From contig CAZPHV010000004.1 in assembly GCA_964586455.1 (NCBI GenBank), positions 1 to 64,000 of the forward strand: a DNA stretch of 64,000 nt, written 5' to 3'. Origin of the DNA: Aquimonas sp964586455 (GTDB taxonomy: Bacteria; Pseudomonadota; Gammaproteobacteria; Xanthomonadales; Xanthomonadaceae). Shown piece after piece: positions 27,015 to 36,419 of the stretch (position 1 is its first letter; each line of letters begins with the position of its first letter). A model generated the notes under the pieces. It was given only the letters and a program-made list of their open reading frames with translations, was not told the DNA's origin and searched no databases. Position numbers and translations under genes: made by a program.

Positions 27015-27160
27015 GCCTCAGCCGACCCACCGGAAGCGGCAATCGCTGAGGGGTCTCGACCCTTCGAAGCCAGCGATCGCCCAAAGGGGGGGTCTTGACC
27101 CACCAACGCAGTCAATCGCCCACGGGGTGGGTGTTGACCCACCGAAGCCTGAACCCACCG
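27015..27160. repeat. REP-like palindromes between dsbC and purL
   Basis: Three diverged copies of the GGTGGGTCNNGACCCACC family lie here: one around GGGGTCTCGACCC (about 27050), one around GGGGGTCTTGACCCACC (about 27085) and one at GGGTGGGTGTTGACCCACC (about 27125). Their linkers share GCGATCGCCC or TCAATCGCCC. They sit in the 436-base gap between the dsbC terminator and purL. The remaining part (27161-27343) presumably holds the purL promoter, which I could not place. Confidence 0.7.
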
Positions 27161-27343
27161 CGGTCCTGTGGTGGCGCGCAAAACGGTGAGCTCTTTCCGC
27201 GGCGCGCTTCGGCCGCCTCTCAGCGAGCCCGGCTCTGAGGCGCCGCGCGCGTCCGCTACCGCGATCGCCCGGGCTCGGCGGAAGCAAGCTGGTAGAATTT
27301 GCGCCCCGCATTCCTCGCGCCTTGCGCGCGTGACAAGGTCAGC

Positions 27344-30300
27344 ATGATCGTGTTCGAGGGCCAGGCGGCCCTGTCGTCTTTCCGACTGGCGGCGCTGGCC
27401 GCACGCGTCGCCACCGTGGCCCCGGGTCTTGGGCTCGCTTCGTCGCGCTGGCTGTACTTCGTCGAGGCCGAAGCCGCGCTCGCGCCCGCGGATCTGGCGC
27501 AGATCGCGCGCATCCTGCAGGCCGAGCCGGCCACCGCCCAGCCGACGCAGACGTCACCGTGGGTGCTGCCACGCCTGGGCACGCGTTCGCCGTGGTCGAC
27601 CAAGGCCACCGAAATACTGCGCGGTGCGGGCTTGGCGGTGGCGCGGGTTGAGCGTGGCCTGAGCTACGGGCTCGACTCACCCATACCCGCAATGGCCGGG
27701 CTCGGCGCATTGCTGCACGACCCGATGACCCAGAGCCTGGTCAGCGGGCCCGATCGCTTGAGCGGTCTGTTCGAGGCGCAGGTTCCGGCGCGCGCCGAGC
27801 GCATCGCGCCGACCGAGCTGTCCGAGGCGAACACCCGCCTCGGCCTCGCACTGTCCGAAGACGAGATCGAATACCTGCAGCTGCGCTTTGCCGAGCTGGC
27901 GCGAGCGCCTTCCGATGCCGAGCTGATGATGTTCGCGCAGGCCAACTCCGAGCACTGCCGGCACAAGATCTTCAATGCCAGCTGGCGGATCGACGGCGAG
28001 GACAAGGCGCTGAGCCTGTTCGGCATGATCCGCAACACGCAGAAGGTCTCGCCGCAGCTCACGCTGTCAGCCTACAAGGACAACGCCGCGGTCGTCGAAG
28101 GGTTCGCAGCACGCCGCTTCGCGGCGGGCGCGGACGGCGTCTACGTTGAACGTGCAGCCGCGCCGTCGGCCTTCGCGATCAAGGTCGAAACCCACAACCA
28201 CCCAACCGCGATCTCGCCGTTTCCGGGTGCGGCCACCGGCTCCGGCGGCGAGATCCGTGACGAGGGCGCTACCGGCCGCGGCGGCAAGCCCAAGGCCGGC
28301 CTGACCGGTTTCACCGTCAGCCATTTGCGCATCCCCGGCCTGCCGCGACCCTGGGAGAACGAGCGCCCGCTCAATCCGCGTATGGCCACGGCCTTCGAGA
28401 TCATGCGCGACGGCCCGATCGGCGCTGCGGCCTTCAATAACGAATTCGGTCGGCCGGCGCTGACCGGCTATTTCCGTAGCTTCGAGCTGGCGACGTCCAC
28501 TCCGGGCCTGCATCGCGGCTACGACAAACCGATCATGCTGGCCGGTGGCGTCGGCAGCATCGAGCGCGATCAGGTTGAAAAGCGCCGCCTGCGTCCTGGC
28601 GATGCGGTGGTGGTGTTGGGCGGCCCGGGCATGCTGATCGGCCTGGGTGGCGGTGCGGCTTCGTCGGTGGCTTCGGGCCAGAGCAGTGAAGATCTCGATT
28701 TCGCGTCGGTGCAGCGCGACAACCCCGAGATGCAGCGCCGCTGCCAAGAGGTGATCGACCGCTGCTGGCTGCTCGGCGATGCGAACCCGATTCTGTCCGC
28801 GCACGATGTCGGTGCCGGCGGGCTGTCGAACGCCTTGCCTGAGCTGCTGAACGATTCCGAGGTCGGTGGCGAAATCGATCTGGTCCACGTGCCCTCGGAC
28901 GACCCTGGCCTGTCGCCGATGCAGCTGTGGTGCAACGAGGCGCAGGAGCGCTACGCGCTGGGCGTGGCTGCCGAGCTGCTGTCCGAGTTCGAAGCCCTGT
29001 GCCGGCGCGAGCGCTGCATCTATGCCGTGGTCGGGCGCGTCACCGCGCAGCGCCATCTGCGCGTTACCGACTCGCGCCCGCAGGCCGTGGCCGTCACCGG
29101 CGCAGCCGAGGCGGTGATCGACCTGCCGATGGACGTGCTGTTCGGCAAGGCACCGAAAATGCACCGCGACACCCAGAGCCCGCGTTCCACCGCCTGGCTG
29201 CGGCTCGACCCCGCCGCGATCGACCTGCGTGAAGCCGCGCTGCGGGTCTTGTCGCATCCGAGCGTGGGCGCCAAGCAGTTCCTGGTCACGATCGGCGATC
29301 GCAGCGTCGGCGGCCTGAGCGCGCGCGACCAGATGGTCGGGCCGTGGCAGCTGCCCTTGGCCGACGTGGCCGTCACGCTTGCGGACTTCGAGGGCTACAC
29401 GGGCGAGGCGATGGCGCTGGGTGAGCGCAGCCCGCTGGCCCTGATCGACGCTGCGGCGTCGGCCCGGATGGCGGTGGGCGAAGCCCTGACCAATCTGGCG
29501 GCTGCGCCCGTGGCCTCGCTGAAAGAGGTGAAGCTGTCGGCCAACTGGATGGCCGCGGCCGGCTTCGAGGGCGAAGACGCCTTGCTGTTCGAGGCGGTGC
29601 AGGCGGTCGGCATGGAGCTCTGCCCCGAGCTCGGCATCGGCATTCCGGTCGGCAAGGACTCGCTGTCCATGCAGGCGCGCTGGCAGGCCGAGGGCGAGAC
29701 CCAGACGGTGGTGTCGCCGGTGTCGCTGGTGACTACCGCCTTTGCCCGCGTCCAGGACGCGCGCGCCACGCTGACCCCGGTGCTTGCCACCGACGAGAGC
29801 GAGACCGAGCTGTGGCTGATCGGTCTGGGCGCCGGCAAGCAGCGCATGGGCGGTTCGATCCTGGCGCAGTGCTACGAGCGCATCGGCGGCCAGAGCCCGG
29901 ACATCGAAGAAGCCGAGACCCTGCGCGAATTCTTCGACTTGATTCAGGCTGCACGTGCGGAAGGGCTGATCCTTGCCTATCACGACCGCTCCGACGGCGG
30001 CGCCTTCGCCGCGGCCTGCGAGATGGCCTTCGCCGCCCACTGCGGACTGCAGATACAGATGCAGGGCTGGTCCGAGCAGGCGATCCCGGCCCTGTTCAAC
30101 GAGGAACTCGGCGCGGTGGTGCAGATCCGCACCGAAGACCGCGCGGACTTTGCCGATCTGGTCGAGCGGCACGGTCTGATCCATTGCGCGCAGCGTATTG
30201 GCCGCCCCAGCCGCCGCCCCAGCGTGCGCGTGCTGGATGGCGACGACACCCTCGCCGAATGGACCTGGCAGGAGCTGTTCGACGCCTGGTGGTCGACCAG

Positions 30301-31210
30301 TCACGCCATTCAGCAGCGCCGCGACGAGCCGGGCTGCGCTGACGCCGAGCGTGCCGCCGCCAGCGATTTCGAGGCCGCACCTCTGGAAGCGGTGCTGAGT
30401 TTCGACCCCGAGAACGACATCGCCGCGCCCTACCTGAACACCGGCGCGCGGCCACGGGTGGCAATCCTGCGCGAGCAGGGCGTCAACGGTCAGATCGAAA
30501 TGGCGGCGGCCTTCCACCGCGCCGGCTTCGAGGCGGTCGACGTACACATGAGTGATCTGCTCGAGGGCGGCGGTTCGCTGGAATCGTTTCGTGGCCTGGC
30601 CGCCTGCGGCGGCTTCAGCTACGGCGACGTGCTCGGCGCGGGTCGCGGCTGGGCGACCTCGATCCTGGAGCACGCCCGCTTGCGCGGCGAGTTCGAGCGC
30701 TTCTTTCGCCGCACCGACACTTTCGCGTTGGGCGTCTGCAACGGCTGCCAGATGCTCAGCCAGCTCAAGGCGCTGATCCCCGGCGCCGAAGACTGGCCGC
30801 AGTTCCACCGCAATCTGTCCGAGCAGTACGAGGCGCGGCTAGTGCAGGTGGAAGTGCTGGATTCGCCCTCGATCCTGTTCCGCGGCATGGCCGGCTCGCG
30901 CCTGCCGATCGTGGTCAGCCACGGCGAAGGCCGCGCGGTGTTCGATTCGGCCGAGCAGCAGGGTCGGGCTGAGGTGGCCTTGCGCTACGCGGTCCGCGGC
31001 GGCGGCGCGGCGACCGCGTATCCGCTGAACCCTAACGGCTCGCCCGAGGGCATCACCGGCCTGAGCAGCCGCGACGGCCGCGTCAGTCTGATGATGCCGC
31101 ACCCCGAGCGCGTGTTTCGTAGCGTGCAGATGAGTTGGCACCCGGCGGGCTGGGGCGAGGCCTCGCCCTGGCTTCGGCTGTTTCGCAACGCAAGAGCATG
31201 GGTGGGCTAA
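27344..31210 (+). CDS. purL: Phosphoribosylformylglycinamidine synthase PurL
   Basis: The 1288-residue enzyme performs the fourth step of purine synthesis, converting FGAR and glutamine to FGAM with ATP. It is the long single-chain form. An N-terminal PurS-like part is followed by two synthetase halves (ANSEHCRHKIFNASW; KVETHNHPTAISPFPGAATG; HDVGAGGLSNALPELL) and a C-terminal glutamine amidotransferase. That last domain has the Cys nucleophile in GVCNGCQMLSQL and His in MPHPERVFRSVQ. ATG 27344 follows AAGGTCAGC. Its stop overlaps the next gene's start (TAATG). Confidence 0.97.
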   Translation: MIVFEGQAALSSFRLAALAARVATVAPGLGLASSRWLYFVEAEAALAPADLAQIARILQAEPATAQPTQTSPWVLPRLGTRSPWSTKATEILRGAGLAVARVERGLSYGLDSPIPAMAGLGALLHDPMTQSLVSGPDRLSGLFEAQVPARAERIAPTELSEANTRLGLALSEDEIEYLQLRFAELARAPSDAELMMFAQANSEHCRHKIFNASWRIDGEDKALSLFGMIRNTQKVSPQLTLSAYKDNAAVVEGFAARRFAAGADGVYVERAAAPSAFAIKVETHNHPTAISPFPGAATGSGGEIRDEGATGRGGKPKAGLTGFTVSHLRIPGLPRPWENERPLNPRMATAFEIMRDGPIGAAAFNNEFGRPALTGYFRSFELATSTPGLHRGYDKPIMLAGGVGSIERDQVEKRRLRPGDAVVVLGGPGMLIGLGGGAASSVASGQSSEDLDFASVQRDNPEMQRRCQEVIDRCWLLGDANPILSAHDVGAGGLSNALPELLNDSEVGGEIDLVHVPSDDPGLSPMQLWCNEAQERYALGVAAELLSEFEALCRRERCIYAVVGRVTAQRHLRVTDSRPQAVAVTGAAEAVIDLPMDVLFGKAPKMHRDTQSPRSTAWLRLDPAAIDLREAALRVLSHPSVGAKQFLVTIGDRSVGGLSARDQMVGPWQLPLADVAVTLADFEGYTGEAMALGERSPLALIDAAASARMAVGEALTNLAAAPVASLKEVKLSANWMAAAGFEGEDALLFEAVQAVGMELCPELGIGIPVGKDSLSMQARWQAEGETQTVVSPVSLVTTAFARVQDARATLTPVLATDESETELWLIGLGAGKQRMGGSILAQCYERIGGQSPDIEEAETLREFFDLIQAARAEGLILAYHDRSDGGAFAAACEMAFAAHCGLQIQMQGWSEQAIPALFNEELGAVVQIRTEDRADFADLVERHGLIHCAQRIGRPSRRPSVRVLDGDDTLAEWTWQELFDAWWSTSHAIQQRRDEPGCADAERAAASDFEAAPLEAVLSFDPENDIAAPYLNTGARPRVAILREQGVNGQIEMAAAFHRAGFEAVDVHMSDLLEGGGSLESFRGLAACGGFSYGDVLGAGRGWATSILEHARLRGEFERFFRRTDTFALGVCNGCQMLSQLKALIPGAEDWPQFHRNLSEQYEARLVQVEVLDSPSILFRGMAGSRLPIVVSHGEGRAVFDSAEQQGRAEVALRYAVRGGGAATAYPLNPNGSPEGITGLSSRDGRVSLMMPHPERVFRSVQMSWHPAGWGEASPWLRLFRNARAWVG

Positions 31211-31821
31211 TGCAATTCTCGCCGCTGCGTCAGTTCATCCTCGCCGCCACCCTGTGGCTGCCGGCCTGCTTCTTCTTTTGGGCGCTGTTGATTTCGCCGA
31301 TTCTGATGCCGGTCGCGAAGATCGCGCAGTGGGTGCTGGTCTATCTGATGCCGCAGACCATCGAGCTGATCGAACAGGACGGGCAGAATTTCGAGGTGGT
31401 CACGCGTCTGCTGACCGAGGCCGATGCCACGGGCCGGATTGGCCAGTTGATACTGACCTCCACGCCCATGGTCTACGCCTGGTGCCTGCCGCTGTTCGCG
31501 GGGCTGGTCATGGCGGCGCCCATCGAGACGCGCGAAAAGCTCAAGCAGTTCGCGATCGGTGTTCCGGTGTTGTGGCTGGTGGTGAGCTGGGGCGCGATCT
31601 TCGATGCGCTGTACCTGCTGCAGTTTCGTGCGGGCCCGCTGGGCGAAGCGGCGCTGCAGCAGGCGGGGCTGGGGCCCGACTTCGTTGGAATGGGCTACCA
31701 GTTCGGCTATCTGATCCTGCCGCCGGTGATACCCATCGTGCTCTGGATCGGCATGAACAGCGTGTTCCTGCAGGAACTCGTGGAGTTCACGCGGGAACCC
31801 CCGGAGCCGCCCGCAGTCTGA
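31210..31821 (+). CDS. Integral membrane protein of unknown function
   Basis: The 203-residue protein has four or five hydrophobic segments (QFILAATLWLPACFFFWALL; MVYAWCLPLFAGLVMAAP; FAIGVPVLWLVVSWGAIFDA; LILPPVIPIVLWIGMNSVFL). It starts inside the purL stop (TAATG), so it is translationally coupled to it; upstream in-frame codons lie within purL. The arrangement of segments loosely recalls the small membrane proteins annotated beside exosortases, but no exosortase is encoded here. The resemblance is from memory and weak. Function unknown. Confidence 0.7.
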   Translation: MQFSPLRQFILAATLWLPACFFFWALLISPILMPVAKIAQWVLVYLMPQTIELIEQDGQNFEVVTRLLTEADATGRIGQLILTSTPMVYAWCLPLFAGLVMAAPIETREKLKQFAIGVPVLWLVVSWGAIFDALYLLQFRAGPLGEAALQQAGLGPDFVGMGYQFGYLILPPVIPIVLWIGMNSVFLQELVEFTREPPEPPAV

Positions 31822-31909
31822 CGCCTGCTTCCGCACCTGCGGCAGCCCCGTCGCCGGCCTTGGGGTTATCCTTGTCGGCCCGATTCCCTGGCTGCCCGAG
31901 GCAAACCGC

Positions 31910-33652
31910 TTGAACGCAGTGCTGGCCGAAAACACGCCCATCGACGATTCCGCCGAAGCGGGCGTGGACGCGCTTGAGAACCGCATCAGCGAGGCGCTGA
32001 TTGCGCGCGGCCGGCTGAAGGAAGCCGACCTGCTGCGCGCGCGCCGCCTGCTTGAGGAGTCGGGCGGCTCACTGATCGCGCTGATCACCCGCATCGGGCT
32101 GGCTTCGGAGCGCGACGTCGCCGAAGCCGGCGCCGAGGTGCTCGGCCTGCCGATGGTGTCCACCAAGGACGCCCCCGAGCAGCCGCCGCAAAACGTGCAG
32201 CTGTCGCTGCGCTTCCTGAAGCAGCAGCACGTCTGTCCGATCGGTGAGAGCGACACCCACATCGACCTGCTGACCGCCGACCCGCAGGACCACTACCTCG
32301 TGGACGCGGTGCGGCTGGCGACCGGCAAGGACGTCAAGTTGCACGTCGGCCTGCGCTCGGAGATCGACGACCTGATCGAGCGCTATTACGGCGCCGGCCG
32401 TTCCGCCATGGGCACGATTGTCGAAAATCTCGCTGAGGGCGATGTGCGCAGCGAGGACGATGTCGAGCACCTGCGCGACCTCGCCTCGGAAGCGCCGGTG
32501 ATCCGACTGGTGAATCTGGTGATCCAGCGCGCGGTCGAGCAGCGCGCTTCGGACATCCACATCGAACCCTTCGAGAGCCGTCTGAAGGTGCGCTACCGCA
32601 TCGATGGCGTGCTGCACGAAGTCGAGTCGCCGCCTTCATCGAGCACGGCGGCGGTGATCTCGCGCATCAAGATCATGGCCAAGCTCAACATCGCCGAGCG
32701 CCGACTGCCGCAGGACGGCCGCATCATGCTGCGCGTGCAGGGCAAGGAGCTCGACCTGCGCGTGTCGACCGTGCCGACCGCGCACGGCGAGTCGGTGGTG
32801 ATGCGTATCCTCGACCGCGAGTCGATCGTGTTCGACTTCCACAAGCTCGGCTTCACCGACAATTTCCTCGACAAGTTCATGAAGGTGCTGGAGCTGCCGC
32901 ACGGCATCCTGCTGGTGACCGGCCCGACCGGCTCGGGCAAGACCACCACGCTCTACACCGCGCTGTCCAAGCTCAACCGGCCCGATCTGAAGATCATCAC
33001 GGTCGAAGACCCGGTCGAGTACCAGATCGAGGGCATCAACCAGATCCAGGCCAAGCCGCAGATCGGCCTCGACTTTTCGCACGCCCTGCGCTCGATCGTC
33101 CGTCAGGACCCCGACGTCATCATGATCGGCGAAATGCGCGATCTGGAAACCGCGAAGATCGCGATCCAGTCGGCGCTGACCGGCCATCTGGTGCTGTCGA
33201 CCCTGCATACCAACAACGCCGCCGGTGGCATCACCCGCCTGCTCGACATGGGCGTGGAGGACTACCTGCTGACCTCGACCGTCAACGGCATCCTGGCCCA
33301 GCGCCTGGTGCGCCGCCTCGATGCCGAGCATCGCGAGCCCTATGCGGCGCTGGCGGAAGTGGTCGAGGAATTCGGCCTGCGCCGCTACACCGACGCCGAC
33401 CCGGTCACCCTGTACCGTCCGGTGGCAAGCCCGGGTTCCAGCACCGGCTACCACGGCCGCACCACGATCATGGAATTCCTGGTCATGAACGACCCGCTGC
33501 GCCGGCTGGTGATGAAGCACGCCGGCATGGGCGAAATCGAACAGGCCGCGCGCGACAACGGCATGCGCACCATGTACGAGGACGGCCTGGTCAAGGCGCT
33601 GGAAGGCGTGACCACGATCGAGGAGGTCCTGCGGGTGACGCAGGAGGGGTGA
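31910..33652 (+). CDS. gspE: Type II secretion ATPase GspE (XpsE type)
   Basis: The 580-residue cytoplasmic ATPase drives pseudopilus assembly. The N-terminal GspL-binding region is followed by the ATPase domain: Walker A GPTGSGKTTTLY (about residue 338), Asp box EDPVEYQIEGINQIQ, Walker B RSIVRQDPDVIMIGEMRD and His box TGHLVLSTLHTNNA. The C-terminal zinc-binding cysteines usual in GspE are replaced (LVRRLDAEHREPY and LYRPVASPGSSTGYHGR contain none). The start is TTG 31910 with GAGG upstream; no earlier or nearby ATG fits. It opens the E-F-G-H-I-J-K-L-M-N-D operon. Confidence 0.94.
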   Translation: MNAVLAENTPIDDSAEAGVDALENRISEALIARGRLKEADLLRARRLLEESGGSLIALITRIGLASERDVAEAGAEVLGLPMVSTKDAPEQPPQNVQLSLRFLKQQHVCPIGESDTHIDLLTADPQDHYLVDAVRLATGKDVKLHVGLRSEIDDLIERYYGAGRSAMGTIVENLAEGDVRSEDDVEHLRDLASEAPVIRLVNLVIQRAVEQRASDIHIEPFESRLKVRYRIDGVLHEVESPPSSSTAAVISRIKIMAKLNIAERRLPQDGRIMLRVQGKELDLRVSTVPTAHGESVVMRILDRESIVFDFHKLGFTDNFLDKFMKVLELPHGILLVTGPTGSGKTTTLYTALSKLNRPDLKIITVEDPVEYQIEGINQIQAKPQIGLDFSHALRSIVRQDPDVIMIGEMRDLETAKIAIQSALTGHLVLSTLHTNNAAGGITRLLDMGVEDYLLTSTVNGILAQRLVRRLDAEHREPYAALAEVVEEFGLRRYTDADPVTLYRPVASPGSSTGYHGRTTIMEFLVMNDPLRRLVMKHAGMGEIEQAARDNGMRTMYEDGLVKALEGVTTIEEVLRVTQEG

Positions 33653-33663
33653 TGGGGAGCCGC

Positions 33664-33819
33664 GATTGGGGATTCGGGATTCGGGATTCGTTAGAGCCGT
33701 GTTCCGCGAGGGCCGTGCTTGCGCTTCGGTCGCTGGTCCAGAGCATTTCGGGAATGCCGTTAGCTGGTGCGATGCCGCACTGCTTTTGCGAATCCCGAAT
33801 CCCGAATCCCAAATCCCGG
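33664..33819. repeat. Inverted heptamer-repeat element between gspE and gspF
   Basis: The left run GGGATTCGGGATTCGGGATT and right run GAATCCCGAATCCCGAATCC form ~22-bp complementary arms around about 95 bases. It has the same design as 6782-6929. It fills the gspE-gspF gap and ends 10 bases before gspF, so transcripts through it could form a long hairpin next to the gspF ribosome site. Confidence 0.8.
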
Positions 33820-33828
33820 CCCTAACCC

Positions 33829-35043
33829 ATGCCCCAATTCCGCTACAAAGCCCTGAGCCCCGCCGGTGAGGCGTTGGATGGTCTGATGGAGGCCGCCAAC
33901 GCCGACGAGGTGATCGCCAAGCTGCAGGATGCGGGCAACATCCCGCTCAAAGCCCTGCCTGCCGATCAGGCGAACGGCGCGGGAATGGGCGCGCTGTTCC
34001 AGCGCTCGCCGATGGGGCCGACCCAGGTACTGCAGTTCACCCAGCAGCTGTCGACCCTGCTCGGCGCTGGCCAGCCGCTGGACCGAGCCCTGCAGATCCT
34101 GCTCGACCTGCCCGAATCCGAGCAGGCACGGCGGGTGATCGATCGCATCCGTGAATCGGTGCGCGGCGGCACGCCGCTGTCGCAGGCCATGGAAGCGCAG
34201 AGCGGCGTGTTCTCGCGCCTGTACGTGAACATGGTGCGCGCGGGCGAGATCGGTGGTGCGCTGGATGACACGCTCAAGCGTCTGGCCGATTACCTGGAGC
34301 GCAGCAAGGCGCTCAAGGAAAGCGTGATCAACGCGATGATCTACCCGACCATTCTGGTGGTCTTGGTACTGGGCGCGATCGGTCTGCTGGTCGGTTACGT
34401 CGTGCCGCAGTTCCTGCCGCTGTTCGAGGACATGGGCGCTGAGATTCCATGGCTCACGGCTACGATCATGAGCCTCGGCATGTTCGTGCAGGGCTGGTGG
34501 TGGTTGATTCTGGGCTTGATTGGCGCCGGCGTCTGGTTGGTGGTGCGAGCGCTAGCGGACCCTGCAAAGAAACTCGTCTTCGACAGTTGGCTGCTGCGTC
34601 GCGGCCTGATCGGCGTGCTCGCGGTCAAACTCGACACGGCTCGACTTGCGCGCACGTTGGCGACACTGGTGCACAACGGCGTGCCTCTGTTGAACTCGCT
34701 CGCCATCGCTCGCAACGTGCTATCCAACTCAGCACTTTCAAAGGCGGTAGGCGAAGCCACCGAAGAGGTGAAGACCGGTGGCGGGCTTGCGACCGCCCTG
34801 GGTCGTAGCAGGCTGTTCCCGCGCTTGGCCCTGCAAATGATCAGCGTCGGCGAGGAGTCCGGTGCGCTCGATACGATGCTGGGCAAGGTTGCTGACACCT
34901 TTGACGTGGAAGTGCGGAACACTATCGATCGCCTGATGTCTGCCTTGGTTCCGGTCATCACCGTGCTGATGGCCCTATCCGTCGCCCTCATCATGATGGC
35001 GATCCTGGTCCCGATCTTCGAACTCACCAACACCGTGGGATGA
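33829..35043 (+). CDS. gspF: Type II secretion inner-membrane platform protein GspF
   Basis: The 404-residue platform protein interacts with GspE and GspL to extrude pseudopilins. Two T2SSF repeats are visible (FTQQLSTLLGAGQPLDRALQ in the first; LARTLATLVHNGVPLLNSLA in the second). There are three membrane segments (around residues 170-195, 220-240 and 370-395). The N terminus MPQFRYKALSPAGEALDG is typical. It follows the heptamer element and precedes gspG by 6 bases. Confidence 0.96.
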   Translation: MPQFRYKALSPAGEALDGLMEAANADEVIAKLQDAGNIPLKALPADQANGAGMGALFQRSPMGPTQVLQFTQQLSTLLGAGQPLDRALQILLDLPESEQARRVIDRIRESVRGGTPLSQAMEAQSGVFSRLYVNMVRAGEIGGALDDTLKRLADYLERSKALKESVINAMIYPTILVVLVLGAIGLLVGYVVPQFLPLFEDMGAEIPWLTATIMSLGMFVQGWWWLILGLIGAGVWLVVRALADPAKKLVFDSWLLRRGLIGVLAVKLDTARLARTLATLVHNGVPLLNSLAIARNVLSNSALSKAVGEATEEVKTGGGLATALGRSRLFPRLALQMISVGEESGALDTMLGKVADTFDVEVRNTIDRLMSALVPVITVLMALSVALIMMAILVPIFELTNTVG

Positions 35044-35049
35044 TTGCCA

Positions 35050-35502
35050 ATGAATGCTTCAAGAACAGTTAGTGCTGCCAGCCAGTATCCCTTTCGGTCG
35101 CCGAGCCAGACCGGCTTCAGCTTGATCGAGATTCTGATCGTGATCGTGATCATCGGCGGCATCATGGCCTTGGTCGGGACACAGATTTTCGGTGGCAAGG
35201 ATCGCGCCGACGTGCGTCTGACGGAGACTCGAGTACAGATCGTTGCCCAGAAGATCGAGCAGTACCGTACCGATGTCGGTGCCCTTCCAAGCACCCTTTC
35301 GGATCTTGTGCAGCAGCCCTCGGGCGCCGGCGGTTGGCTTGGCCCTTACGCCAAGGCCTCTGATCTGAAAGATGCCTGGAACCGCGATTTCCAGTACGCA
35401 GCGACCGGCTCAGGCGCCACTGATTTTGCGCTGACCAGCTTTGGCAAGGACGGTCAATCGGGCGGCACTTCGGTGAACGCCGATATCAAGTACGAGCCTT
35501 AA
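35050..35502 (+). CDS. gspG: Major pseudopilin GspG
   Basis: The 150-residue pseudopilin has a prepilin cleavage site (QTG before FSLIEILIVIVIIGG) followed by the hydrophobic assembly helix and the conserved globular part (GGWLGPYAKASDLKDAWNRD). It is the main building block of the pseudopilus. ATG 35050 is preferred to a TTG 6 bases upstream. The leader before the cleavage site is rather long (about 22 residues). Confidence 0.95.
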   Translation: MNASRTVSAASQYPFRSPSQTGFSLIEILIVIVIIGGIMALVGTQIFGGKDRADVRLTETRVQIVAQKIEQYRTDVGALPSTLSDLVQQPSGAGGWLGPYAKASDLKDAWNRDFQYAATGSGATDFALTSFGKDGQSGGTSVNADIKYEP

Positions 35503-35518
35503 GCGAGATCGAACGGCG

Positions 35519-35983
35519 GTGAAGCCTTCCTCACCTGCGTCTTCGCGTGGCTTCACCTTGGTCGAGATACTCGTGGTGATCGTAGTCATGGGCGTCGCCA
35601 TGGCTGCGATTGCCAGTGCCATGGGCTACAGCCTTACTGGCCAGCAGATGCGTAGCGCCAGTCGCGATCTGGTGGCAGGCCTGCGCTACACCCGCGGCCA
35701 GGCGATCGTGAAACGCGAGCCGCAGGTGCTGATGCTGAACGTTGATGAGAAAAGCTACCGCGCCGCGAATCGAGCGCCGGTGCAGCTGCCGCCGCAATTT
35801 GATCTCGCCATCGAGACTGCGCGGCAGGAAATGATCAGCCAGGGCGAGGGTGGCATCCGCTTCTATCCGGATGGTTCGTCCACCGGGGGCAACATCGAGC
35901 TCTCGCGCGGCGACACTGTCTGGCGCATCGACATCAACTGGTTGACTGGCGAGGTGACTCTGCGTGAACCGGGCAAACGCTGA
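35519..35983 (+). CDS. gspH: Minor pseudopilin GspH
   Basis: The 154-residue protein has a short leader, prepilin site RG before FTLVEILVVIVVMGVAMAAI, and a beta-rich body (FYPDGSSTGGNIELSRGDTV, then TGEVTLRE). It belongs to the tip complex or shaft of the pseudopilus. The start is GTG 35519. It overlaps gspI by 20 bases. Confidence 0.92.
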   Translation: MKPSSPASSRGFTLVEILVVIVVMGVAMAAIASAMGYSLTGQQMRSASRDLVAGLRYTRGQAIVKREPQVLMLNVDEKSYRAANRAPVQLPPQFDLAIETARQEMISQGEGGIRFYPDGSSTGGNIELSRGDTVWRIDINWLTGEVTLREPGKR

Positions 35984-36419
35984 GCGTCGCCAGCAAGGCT
36001 TCACATTGATCGAAGTGGTGATCGCGCTCGCGGTGTTCGCCGTGGCGGTAGGCGTGTGCATGCAGATCGCCACCGCCGGGCTGCGCCAGGCCCGCGTCGC
36101 CGCGGAACAGACCCAGGCTGCACTGCTGGCGCAGTCGCTGCTGGATCTGCACGGCGTCGGTGAACGTCTGCAGCCGGGCCGCAGCAGCGGGCGGCTCGAG
36201 GGCGACTACAGCTGGGAGCTTGATGTCAGCCCGCACGAGCCCGCGCTTGAATCGGCGAGTCCCTTGGTGCCGGGCATCAGCGCGGTGCAGCTGTTCAAGC
36301 TGGACCTGACGATCCGCTGGCCGGCCGGCCGCGGCGAGCGCAGTGCGCAATTTTCCACGCTAAGGGCAATGACGCCGGATCCCAACGTGCCGGTCAGCCC
36401 CATGGGCGGTGCAGGGTGA
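35964..36419 (+). CDS. gspI: Minor pseudopilin GspI
   Basis: The 151-residue protein has a prepilin signal (QQG before FTLIEVVIALAVFAVAVGV) and a GspI-like body (QAALLAQSLLDLHGVGERLQ). It nucleates the pseudopilus tip with GspJ and GspK. The start is GTG 35964 inside the gspH end, and its stop overlaps the gspJ start (GTGA), indicating coupled translation. Confidence 0.92.
   Translation: MNRANAERRQQGFTLIEVVIALAVFAVAVGVCMQIATAGLRQARVAAEQTQAALLAQSLLDLHGVGERLQPGRSSGRLEGDYSWELDVSPHEPALESASPLVPGISAVQLFKLDLTIRWPAGRGERSAQFSTLRAMTPDPNVPVSPMGGAG

Noticed and set aside
28067..30808. 913-codon open frame on the minus strand inside purL
   Set aside because: It is antisense to a clearly conserved gene and arises from GC-rich third positions. 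The product is His/Arg/Gln-rich with no recognisable domain.
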